Positions 1 through 5,785 of a stretch of DNA of 11,805 bases are shown one piece after another. Every line of letters begins with the position of its first letter. Position 1 is the stretch's first letter. The translations under genes and the position numbers were made by a program. Under the pieces are notes generated by a model. It saw nothing but the letters and a program-made list of their open reading frames with translations. It searched no databases and was not told where the DNA came from. The DNA is from Clostridia bacterium. GTDB taxonomy: Bacteria; Bacillota; Clostridia; Oscillospirales; Butyricicoccaceae. The stretch covers positions 1 to 11,805 of the forward strand of contig CAAFJY010000050.1 of assembly GCA_900763355.1 (NCBI GenBank), in the 5' to 3' direction.

Positions 1-24
1 GAAAAGGGAAAACTTTACAGCGCT

Positions 25-1428
25 TTATTTTTCCTGCGGGGCCAGGTCCAGCCGCTTCTTCCATCCGCCCCGGACATAGCGGGCCGTCATGAGGGCAAAG
101 CGCACCATGTTGTCGGCCACCATGCAGTACCAGACGGCCTCCAGCCCCAGGTGGAACACGTTGACACACACAAAGGTGGATGCCACGCGCACTCCCCAGA
201 TGGAGATAAGAGAAAAGAGCAGAGGGGCCTTTGTGTCCCCAACACTGTTGAAAACACCCTCTAAAATCACTAAAATCCCGAAAAAAGGCTCTGAAATCGC
301 CACAATGCGCAGTACTCGGCTGCCTAGAGCGATGACCTGGGCGTCGGGGGTGAAGATGCTCATCACCGCCTGGGGGAAGAGGAAGAGCAGAGCCCCCAGG
401 GTGACCATCAGCGCCGTGGTGAGGAAGAGGATGGTGGAGGTGTACTGCATGAGCTTCTGTTCGCTGCGCTCCCCGGCGGAATAGCCGGCCAAGGTGGCGG
501 CCGCCGCCTGCATCCCATAGCCGGGGATGTAAAAGGCCTCCTCCGCCGTGAGGGCGATGGTGTGGGCCGCCATGGGGATGGTCCCCAGCCGGGCGATGAT
601 AGAGGAAAAGGCCACATGCCCCAGACTGGCGATGAGCCGTTCCCCCGCGATGGGGGTCCCCACCCGGAGGCATTGGGACATGATCTCCGGGCAAAGGCGG
701 ATCTTCTGGCCCCGGAGCCCCAGCTTGGGCTCCCGCCAGGCCGCCCGGGCCATGAGCACACCACCCAGCACATAAGCGATGGCAGAGGCGATGGCCGCTC
801 CTGCAACGCCCCAGCCCGCTCCCCACAAGGGGAGAGCGGCATCACCCAGGCGCACCGTCCGGGGTCCGCTGATCAGAAGAAAATTGAGAACGATATTGAC
901 GACGTTCATGGTGAGGTTGATGAGCATGGGGGTCTTGGTGTCCCCCGCCGCCCGGAGGGAAGCGCCGAAGACGATCCCCATGGACCGGAACACCATGGGC
1001 GCACACACGATGGCAAAATAGGTGGAAGCGTCTTTTAGAATTTCCTCCGAGCCCCCGAGCCACCGGGGAAGGAATGGGCTGATGGCCAGCGTCAGTACCA
1101 TGAGCACGCCGCCCACGGACAAAGCCAGAATCACGCCTTGGGAGGCTGCCTTTTGGGCTCGTTCTCCATCCTTTGCACCCAGGGACATGGAGATGCAGGA
1201 AAGGACGCTCATCCCCGCTGCCCCCATGGGGCCATAAAGCAGCCACATCACCGTGGTGGTCAGGCCGATGGCCGCCGAGGCCTGGGCCCCCAGCACCCCC
1301 ACCTGGGCGGTGTCGGCATACTGCACCAGGGTGCTCAGGGCCTGTTCCAGCACGGTGGGCCACGCCAAGGTAAAGATGGCGCGCATCATCTCCCGGTCCC
1401 CCAGGGTTCGCCGGACCGATGTGAGCAT
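25..1428 (-). CDS. MATE family multidrug/cation efflux transporter
   Basis: A 467-residue polytopic membrane protein of the MATE family (NorM/DinF type), which exports cationic compounds in exchange for Na+ or H+. Hydrophobic segments run along the whole length, consistent with the usual 12 helices. The two halves each carry the family's repeated signature: RAAGDTKTP at residues 159-167 and NSVGDTKAP at 394-402, a clear internal pseudo-duplication. The length is normal for the family (about 450-480). The frame is open upstream to 2016, but that part translates to a proline/alanine-rich stretch antisense to the neighbouring protease gene. I chose the ATG at 1428 because GGAGGGAGGG lies just upstream of it and the transporter homology begins there (first helix after ...REMMRAIFTLAWPTVLEQ). 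It is divergent from the protease gene and has its own promoter. The substrate cannot be read from sequence. No terminator is visible in the 24 bases left in the window after the stop. Confidence 0.95.
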   Translation of the reverse strand: MLTSVRRTLGDREMMRAIFTLAWPTVLEQALSTLVQYADTAQVGVLGAQASAAIGLTTTVMWLLYGPMGAAGMSVLSCISMSLGAKDGERAQKAASQGVILALSVGGVLMVLTLAISPFLPRWLGGSEEILKDASTYFAIVCAPMVFRSMGIVFGASLRAAGDTKTPMLINLTMNVVNIVLNFLLISGPRTVRLGDAALPLWGAGWGVAGAAIASAIAYVLGGVLMARAAWREPKLGLRGQKIRLCPEIMSQCLRVGTPIAGERLIASLGHVAFSSIIARLGTIPMAAHTIALTAEEAFYIPGYGMQAAAATLAGYSAGERSEQKLMQYTSTILFLTTALMVTLGALLFLFPQAVMSIFTPDAQVIALGSRVLRIVAISEPFFGILVILEGVFNSVGDTKAPLLFSLISIWGVRVASTFVCVNVFHLGLEAVWYCMVADNMVRFALMTARYVRGGWKKRLDLAPQEK

Positions 1429-1443
1429 GATCTTCCCTCCCTC

Positions 1444-1458
1444 CGCCGCAGAGCGGCG
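1444..1458 (-). other. Short hairpin in the MATE leader next to the RBS
   Basis: CGCCGC (1444-1449) and GCGGCG (1453-1458) form a 6-bp GC stem with a 3-nt loop in the predicted MATE leader. The stem ends directly before the GGAGGGAGGG ribosome binding site. It may affect translation; it has no U-tract and is not a terminator. Confidence 0.35.
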
Positions 1459-1462
1459 CGTA

Positions 1463-1472
1463 ATAGTACTAT
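1463..1472. promoter_or_regulatory. Palindrome at the MATE promoter, possible operator
   Basis: ATAGTACTAT is a perfect 10-bp palindrome overlapping the end of the -10 and the predicted transcription start of the MATE gene. The half ATAGTA recurs at 1471-1476, 8 bp further on. The position would suit a repressor, but the site is short and AT-rich and no regulator gene is nearby, so operator function is inference. Confidence 0.3.
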
Positions 1473-1500
1473 AGTAACGGAAGGGGTGGGCTCTTGTCAA
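1471..1500 (-). promoter_or_regulatory. Sigma-A promoter for the MATE gene
   Basis: On the minus strand a perfect -35 TTGACA (1500 to 1495) is followed after 18 bp by the -10 TACTAT (1476 to 1471). This predicts a start near 1464 and a leader of about 36 nt before the ATG at 1428. The -35 overlaps the proposed TTG start of the divergent protease gene, so the two genes share this control region. Confidence 0.75.
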
Positions 1501-2114
1501 GGAGGACTTTTGTCGGGGCGGAGGTGCGGTGCAGCCGTCCCTTTTTGCTGGGGGCGGGGCTGAGCCTGGGCCTGCTGGAGGGAACATGGCTGGCGCCGGT
1601 GCTCTTGGCGGCCCTGCTCCACGAGCTGGGGCATCTGCTGGCCATCCGGGCCCTGGGGGGAAGGGTGCGGCGGCTGTGCTTCCGCCTGTCGGGGATGGAC
1701 ATCGTCTATGACGCCCGGCACATGACCTATGGGGGCGAGGCCCTGGCGGCCCTGGCGGGGCCGGGGTGCAATCTGATCTTTTTTGCGCTGTTTGGCCTGC
1801 TTTCCCGGGGGAAAGGGGGATTTTTTGCCCGGTTTGCCGGGTGCCACGGGGTTTTGGGGCTGTTCCATCTCCTGCCCGCCCTCCCCCTGGACGGGGGACG
1901 GGCTCTCCGGGCGCTGATGGAGGGGCGCTGGCCGGGGAGGGGAGAGGGGCTCTGCCAGGGGCTGAGCCTGGTGCTGGGGGCGATCCTCCTGGCGGCGGGG
2001 CTGGCGCTGCTGGCAAAGCGGGGGAATCCCACTCTCTTTGCCGCGGGTTTTGTGATTTTCCGGGCGGGAGCGGGGAAAATCCCTTTACACCGGGGGAAAA
2101 AGGCGGTACAATAA
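1494..2114 (+). CDS. M50 site-2-type intramembrane metalloprotease, SpoIVFB-like
   Basis: A 206-residue hydrophobic protein with the zinc-protease motif HELGH at 43-47 within a membrane segment, AGPGCN at 88-93 (family AGPxxN), and LLPALPLDGG at 126-135, whose Asp133 should be the third zinc ligand. Family M50 members cleave substrates inside the membrane; SpoIVFB does this to pro-sigma-K in the mother cell during sporulation. The Asn that usually opens the NxxPxxPLDGG motif is His125 here. B. subtilis SpoIVFB is longer (about 288 residues) and ends in a CBS domain, which is absent here. The following radical SAM/DUF2344 pair is a common neighbour of spoIVFB in Clostridia, supporting that assignment. 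The start is uncertain: TTG at 1494 has GGAAGGGG at 1479-1486 in front of it, while a stronger AAGGAGG at 1499-1505 has no well-placed in-frame start after it (GTG 1524 is 18 nt away). A role in sporulation is inference. Confidence 0.85.
   Translation: MSRRTFVGAEVRCSRPFLLGAGLSLGLLEGTWLAPVLLAALLHELGHLLAIRALGGRVRRLCFRLSGMDIVYDARHMTYGGEALAALAGPGCNLIFFALFGLLSRGKGGFFARFAGCHGVLGLFHLLPALPLDGGRALRALMEGRWPGRGEGLCQGLSLVLGAILLAAGLALLAKRGNPTLFAAGFVIFRAGAGKIPLHRGKKAVQ
2084..2112 (+). promoter_or_regulatory. Sigma-A promoter for the radical SAM/DUF2344 operon
   Basis: TTTACA (2084-2089) and TACAAT (2107-2112) are separated by exactly 17 bp, each one base from consensus. They sit in the last codons of the protease gene. 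The predicted start is near 2119. The leader then contains a 5-bp stem GCCCT/AGGGC (2122-2126 with 2135-2139). Confidence 0.7.
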
Positions 2115-2164
2115 ATATTCAGCCCTGTCCATCGAGGGCGCAAGCTGTGTTTAGGGAGAATGTT

Positions 2165-3997
2165 ATGAACGAGACCATCCGCGCCTGTCTGGAAAATGTG
2201 CGCAAGCCCGCGCGCTACACCGGCGGCGAATACAACGCGATCTGCAAGGACAACAACGCCGTGGACGTGCGATTTGCCTTCTGCTTCCCCGATCTGTACG
2301 AGATCGGGATGTCCCACCTGGGGTCCAAGATCCTCTATGGCCTGCTCAACAGCATGGAGGGGGTCTGGTGCCAGCGGGCCTATGCCCCCTATGTGGACAT
2401 GGAGGCGGAGATGCGCCAGCGCGCCCAGCCCCTCTATGCCCTGGAGAGCGGCGACCCCGTGGGGGAGTTTGACATCCTGGGCTTCACTTTGCAATATGAG
2501 ATGAACTACACCGGGGTGCTCAATATGCTGGATCTGGCGGGGGTGCCCAAGCGCGCCGCCGACCGGAAATCCCTCAAGCCCCTGGTCATGGCCGGAGGCC
2601 CCTGCGTCTACAACGCCGAGCCCATGGCCGACTTTTTCGACCTCATCGCTGTGGGCGAGGGGGAGGAGGTCATGCCGGAGATCATCGCCCTCTATCGCCG
2701 GGCCCGGGACGAGGGGTGGGACAAGCCCGCCTTCCTCCGCGCCGCCGCCCAGGTAGAGGGGATCTATGTCCCCTCGCTCTACGATGTGACCTATCGGGAA
2801 GACGGCCGGGTGGCTGCCATCACCCCCCGGGAGGGGGCTCCCGCCGTGGTAAAAAAGCGGGTGGTCAAGGATCTGGATGGGGCGTATTATCCCGATCGTT
2901 TCATCGTCCCCTCCACCGAGATCGTCTTTGACCGGGCCATGGTGGAGCTCTTCCGGGGCTGCCGCCGGGGCTGCCGCTTCTGCCAGGCGGGCTACACCTA
3001 CCGCCCCATCCGGGCCAAAAAGCCCGAGACGCTGGAACGCCAGGCCAAGGTCCTCATCGAAAATACCGGCTGGGACGAGGTCTCTCTCACCAGCCTTTCA
3101 TCCAGTGACTATCCGCATCTGGAGACGTTGTGCGAGGGACTGGTGGACTATTTCGAGCCCATGCACGTTTCCCTGGCCCTGCCCTCTCTCCGGGCGGATT
3201 CCTTTAACCTGGATCTGGTGCAGAACATCCAGAAGGTGCGCAAAAGCGGCCTGACCTTTGCTCCGGAGGCGGGCACCCAGCGTCTGCGGGACGTCATCAA
3301 CAAAAATCTCCGGGAGGAGGATTTGCTGGAAGCCTGCCGCGTGGCTTTTTCTGCGGGATACAACGGGGTCAAGCTCTATTTCATGATGGGGCTTCCCACC
3401 GAGACCGACGAGGACCTCCTGGGCATCTCCCAGATCGTCCGCCATGTGATCGCCACCTTTAAGGAATACGGGAAAAACAAAGCCCGGGGGGTGCGGATCA
3501 ACGTGGGCATCTCCATCTTTGTGCCAAAGGCCCAGACCCCCTTCCAGTGGCTGGGTCAGATCACCGGGGAGGAGGCCGCCCGCCGCAAGCAGCTCCTCAT
3601 GGACAGCCTCAAGATCAAAAATGTCACCTACAGCGTCCACGACTACCGCACCAGCTTTTTGGAGGCCGTTCTGGCCCGGGGGGACCGCCGTCTGTCCCGG
3701 GTGCTGGAGCGGGCCTGGGAGCTGGGCGCCCGGCTGGACAGCTGGGACGAGGTCTTTTCTGCCGAGACCTGGGACCGGGCCTTTGCCGACTGCGGGATCG
3801 ACCCCCATTTCTACGCCAACCGGGAGCTGGAAAAGGATGAGATCCTCCCCTGGGACCACATCTCCTCCGGCGTGACGAAACAGTATCTCTACAGCGAGCT
3901 GGAGCGGGCCCGCCAGGGCCTGGCCACCCCGGACTGCAAGGCCGGCTGCCGGGGCTGCGGCGCTCTGGGCCTGACGGGAGGAAAATGCGATGTATAA
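2165..3997 (+). CDS. Radical SAM protein, TIGR03960 type (B12-binding-like N-terminal domain)
   Basis: A 610-residue protein. The N-terminal part (about 30-190) resembles a B12-binding-like Rossmann domain, with FPDLYEIGMSHLG at 41-53 and a glycine-rich VMAGGPCVYN at 141-150, but I see no DxHxxG cobalamin motif. The radical SAM core starts about residue 240 with the cluster motif C266-x3-C270-x2-C273, which binds a 4Fe-4S cluster and S-adenosylmethionine. The C-terminus carries a second motif of the same spacing, C591-x3-C595-x2-C598, which might hold another cluster. The ATG at 2165 has AGGGAG at 2153-2158. The gene ends 8 bp inside the DUF2344 gene; the two proteins are fused in some bacteria, so they almost certainly act together. 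The reaction is not known to me; RNA or ribosome modification is a guess from its usual neighbours (rng, rplU, rpmA). Length fits the family. Confidence 0.93.
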   Translation: MNETIRACLENVRKPARYTGGEYNAICKDNNAVDVRFAFCFPDLYEIGMSHLGSKILYGLLNSMEGVWCQRAYAPYVDMEAEMRQRAQPLYALESGDPVGEFDILGFTLQYEMNYTGVLNMLDLAGVPKRAADRKSLKPLVMAGGPCVYNAEPMADFFDLIAVGEGEEVMPEIIALYRRARDEGWDKPAFLRAAAQVEGIYVPSLYDVTYREDGRVAAITPREGAPAVVKKRVVKDLDGAYYPDRFIVPSTEIVFDRAMVELFRGCRRGCRFCQAGYTYRPIRAKKPETLERQAKVLIENTGWDEVSLTSLSSSDYPHLETLCEGLVDYFEPMHVSLALPSLRADSFNLDLVQNIQKVRKSGLTFAPEAGTQRLRDVINKNLREEDLLEACRVAFSAGYNGVKLYFMMGLPTETDEDLLGISQIVRHVIATFKEYGKNKARGVRINVGISIFVPKAQTPFQWLGQITGEEAARRKQLLMDSLKIKNVTYSVHDYRTSFLEAVLARGDRRLSRVLERAWELGARLDSWDEVFSAETWDRAFADCGIDPHFYANRELEKDEILPWDHISSGVTKQYLYSELERARQGLATPDCKAGCRGCGALGLTGGKCDV

Positions 3998-4634
3998 AGT
4001 GCGCTTCTGCTTTGAAAAGACCGGGACCGCGGCCTATATCTCCCACCTGGACCTGCTGAAGAGCCTCCAGCGGAGCTTTGTCCGGGCCCATCTCCCGGTG
4101 AAATATTCCCAGGGCTTCAACCCCCACATCGAGATGTCCATCCTGGTCCCCCTGTCCACCGGCTACGAGAGCCTGTGCGACCTGTGCGACCTGGAGCTCA
4201 CCTGCGACGAATGCCCCGCCGACTTCGTCTCCCGGCTCAACGCCGTTCTGCCCCAGGGGATGCGCGTGCGCTGGGCGGGGGATGCCGCCCGCCCGGTGGC
4301 CCAGGTGCAGAACTGCGCCTACACCATCACCCTCCCCGCGGGGGACGTGTCCGCTATGGAAGAATTGTTCCAAAAGGGTCCCGTTTTGGTGGAAAAACGC
4401 TCCAAACGGGGGAAAAAGGAGGTGGATGTGCGGGATTATATCCGCTCCATCGCCTTCGAAACCGCAGGGGAGCGGACCCTCTGCCGCTGCACTCTGGCGG
4501 CGGGGAACGACCCGCTCAACCCCATGTATATCACCCGGGCGCTCAAGGATGCGGGCCTGGTGCCCCGGGAGAGTGCCGCGGCCTATGTCCGCACGGCGAT
4601 CCTGGACGAAAATTGCCGTATTTTTCAAGAATGA
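3990..4634 (+). CDS. DUF2344 / TIGR03936 radical SAM-associated protein
   Basis: A 214-residue protein with the hallmark N-terminal motifs of the radical SAM-linked family: SHLD at 18-21, an RSFVRAHLPVKYSQG region, and QGFNPH at 41-46, followed by a PLSTGYES segment. No catalytic residues are established for this family; it may bind the substrate or support the radical SAM enzyme. The start ATG at 3990 overlaps the end of the radical SAM gene by 8 bp and has GGGAGG just upstream, so the pair is very likely translationally coupled and made in matched amounts. In related Clostridia the next gene is usually RNase G (rng) and then rplU-rpmA; here rplS follows after a 108-bp gap with a new promoter. 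No terminator is evident after the stop, so transcription may read into rplS. Confidence 0.92.
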   Translation: MYKVRFCFEKTGTAAYISHLDLLKSLQRSFVRAHLPVKYSQGFNPHIEMSILVPLSTGYESLCDLCDLELTCDECPADFVSRLNAVLPQGMRVRWAGDAARPVAQVQNCAYTITLPAGDVSAMEELFQKGPVLVEKRSKRGKKEVDVRDYIRSIAFETAGERTLCRCTLAAGNDPLNPMYITRALKDAGLVPRESAAAYVRTAILDENCRIFQE

Positions 4635-4637
4635 CCC

Positions 4638-4666
4638 TTGCATTTCCCGTTTGGATATGGTATTAT
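4638..4666 (+). promoter_or_regulatory. Sigma-A promoter for rplS
   Basis: TTGCAT (4638-4643) is followed after 17 bp by TATTAT (4661-4666), with a TGG extended -10 element directly before it. An overlapping TATAAT at 4664-4669 is a perfect -10 but at 20-bp spacing. The predicted start is near 4673, giving a leader of about 70 nt before rplS. The promoter begins four bases after the DUF2344 stop. Confidence 0.75.
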
Positions 4667-4683
4667 AATCAAGCATGTATTAC

Positions 4684-4719
4684 GGGTGGTCCTCTGCCAT
4701 TGTCAGGGCACGAACACCT
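4684..4719 (+). ncRNA. Structured rplS leader, candidate L19 autoregulatory element
   Basis: The leader can fold into GGGUG (4684-4688) with CACCU (4715-4719), enclosing CC-U-CUG (4691-4696) with CAGGG (4704-4708) around a 7-nt loop. An alternative stem UGCC/GGCA (4695-4698 with 4707-4710) competes with the inner helix. Autoregulatory leaders that bind L19 are known upstream of rplS in Firmicutes. I cannot compare with the known family model, so this is a candidate from position and fold only. Confidence 0.4.
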
Positions 4720-4742
4720 ATGACTGAAAGGAAAGATTACCT

Positions 4743-5084
4743 ATGGATCTCATCAAGCATCTGACCGAAGGCCAGCTCAAGGAGAACGCCTGCAACTTCA
4801 ACATCGGCGACACCGTCCGTGTCCACGCCAAGATCAAGGAAGGCTCCCGCGAGCGTATCCAGGTCTTTGAGGGCACCGTCCTCGCCAAGAAGCACGGCGG
4901 CATCCAGGAGACGGTCACCGTCCGCCGGGTCTCCTATGGCGTCGGCGTGGAAAAGACCTTCCCCATCCATTCTCCCAACGTGGAGAAGTTCGAGGTCGTG
5001 AGAAGAGGTAAGGTCCGCCGGGCCAAGCTCTACTATCTGCGCGATCGTGTTGGTAAGGCCGCCAAGGTCAAAGAGGACATCTGA
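4743..5084 (+). CDS. rplS: 50S ribosomal protein L19
   Basis: A 113-residue basic protein, full length for bacterial L19 (about 113-118). It shows the family pattern throughout: an N-terminal helix, FNIGDTVRVHAKIKEGSRERIQ at about 19-40, FEGTVLAKKHGG, then VRRVSYGVGVEKTFPIHSPNVEKFEVVRRGKVRRAKLYYLRDRVGKAAKVKE. L19 sits at the interface of the 50S and 30S subunits near intersubunit bridges. The ATG at 4743 has AAAGGAAAG at about 4727-4735 as a ribosome binding site. It has its own promoter, a structured leader and a strong terminator, so it can be made as a single-gene transcript. In many Firmicutes it follows rimM-trmD; that upstream part is missing here and the DUF2344 gene takes its place. 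Confidence 0.98.
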   Translation: MDLIKHLTEGQLKENACNFNIGDTVRVHAKIKEGSRERIQVFEGTVLAKKHGGIQETVTVRRVSYGVGVEKTFPIHSPNVEKFEVVRRGKVRRAKLYYLRDRVGKAAKVKEDI

Positions 5085-5099
5085 GTCTGACAAAAATCT

Positions 5100-5162
5100 G
5101 AGGGACGGGCTGTTGGCAGCGCCGCGTATGTGGTCCTGCCGTTCTCGTCCCTCTTATTTTTT
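5100..5162 (+). terminator. Intrinsic terminator after rplS
   Basis: GAGGGACG (5100-5107) pairs perfectly with CGTCCCTC (5146-5153). Inside it GGCAG (5115-5119) pairs with CTGCC (5136-5140), and GCCGC/GTGGT (5121-5125 with 5130-5134) closes on a GTAT loop. A T-rich tail TTATTTTTT follows at 5154-5162. The stem starts 15 nt after the rplS stop. It should end most rplS transcripts before lepB. Confidence 0.9.
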
Positions 5163-5185
5163 AGACGGGGACCCTCTTATTTTTT
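5149..5185 (+). repeat. 14-bp direct repeat duplicating the terminator tail
   Basis: CCCTCTTATTTTTT occurs at 5149-5162 and again, identical, at 5172-5185 (period 23 bp). The first copy is the closing arm and T-tract of the rplS terminator. The second CCCTC can also pair with GAGGG at 5100-5104, so it could serve as a back-up end. It lies just upstream of the lepB ribosome binding site. Confidence 0.85.
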
Positions 5186-5212
5186 CATTTCGGCAGAAGG
5201 AGGCGCTCTTCT

Positions 5213-5785
5213 GTGGACAAGAACAAGACGAAAACATCCAAGGAAAAGGAGCCCGCCCTCCCCGGCGGCGAGCTCTTCTATTGGGCCCAGGCCCTGGCCT
5301 TGGCGCTGGTGCTTTTGGTCATCATCAACACCTTTTTCTTCCGCCTCTCCGGCGTGCGGGGGACGTCCATGTACGACACCCTGGACAACGGGGATCAGCT
5401 CATCCTCCGGGTCATCGGCTATGACGAGCCCCAGCGGGGGGATATCGTGGTGTGCACCTCCGATGCCTTTGGCGGCGAAGCCCTGGTCAAGCGGGTCATC
5501 GCCGTGGCGGGGGATACGGTGGACATCCGCTCCGACGGCACCGTGGTGGTCAACGGACAGGCCCTGACCGAGCCCTATATCTACGAGACCATCGACGGTC
5601 TCCACCGGGGGGATCAGACCTACCCCCTCACCGTGCGGGAGGGGCACATCTTTGTCATGGGCGACAACCGTAACGGCAGCACCGACAGCCGGTGGAAGGC
5701 CGTGGGGCAGATCGAATGCGGCCGGGTCATCGGCAAGGCTGTGCTGCGCATCTGGCCCCTGAACAAGATCGGGGGCGTCCAGTGA
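5213..5785 (+). CDS. lepB: Type I signal peptidase
   Basis: A 190-residue serine/lysine-dyad signal peptidase that removes signal peptides from exported proteins at the outer face of the membrane. A charged N-terminus is followed by one membrane helix (about 22-43), giving the single-anchor Gram-positive type. The nucleophile is Ser52 in GTSMYDTL, the general base Lys93 in LVKRVIAVAGD, and the conserved MGDNRNGSTDSR box follows near residues 149-160. The usual SMxPTL box reads SMYDTL, with Asp replacing Pro. The GTG start at 5213 is fixed by AGAAGGAGG at 5195-5203. It lies after the rplS terminator and I see no promoter of its own in the 50-bp gap, so it depends on read-through or an unrecognised promoter. 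Its stop overlaps the GTG start of rbgA. Confidence 0.96.
   Translation: MDKNKTKTSKEKEPALPGGELFYWAQALALALVLLVIINTFFFRLSGVRGTSMYDTLDNGDQLILRVIGYDEPQRGDIVVCTSDAFGGEALVKRVIAVAGDTVDIRSDGTVVVNGQALTEPYIYETIDGLHRGDQTYPLTVREGHIFVMGDNRNGSTDSRWKAVGQIECGRVIGKAVLRIWPLNKIGGVQ

Noticed and set aside
1429..2016. N-terminal extension of the MATE transporter by 196 residues
   Set aside because: The extension is proline/alanine-rich, antisense to the protease gene, crosses the promoter, and the ATG at 1428 has a strong ribosome binding site.
1766..2164. Upstream extension of the radical SAM frame
   Set aside because: It overlaps the protease gene in another frame; the ATG at 2165 has a ribosome binding site and gives the family N-terminus.
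3624..4676. A 350-codon antisense frame over the radical SAM/DUF2344 genes
   Set aside because: No motif, arginine/proline-rich C-terminal half, and both plus-strand genes here are firmly identified.
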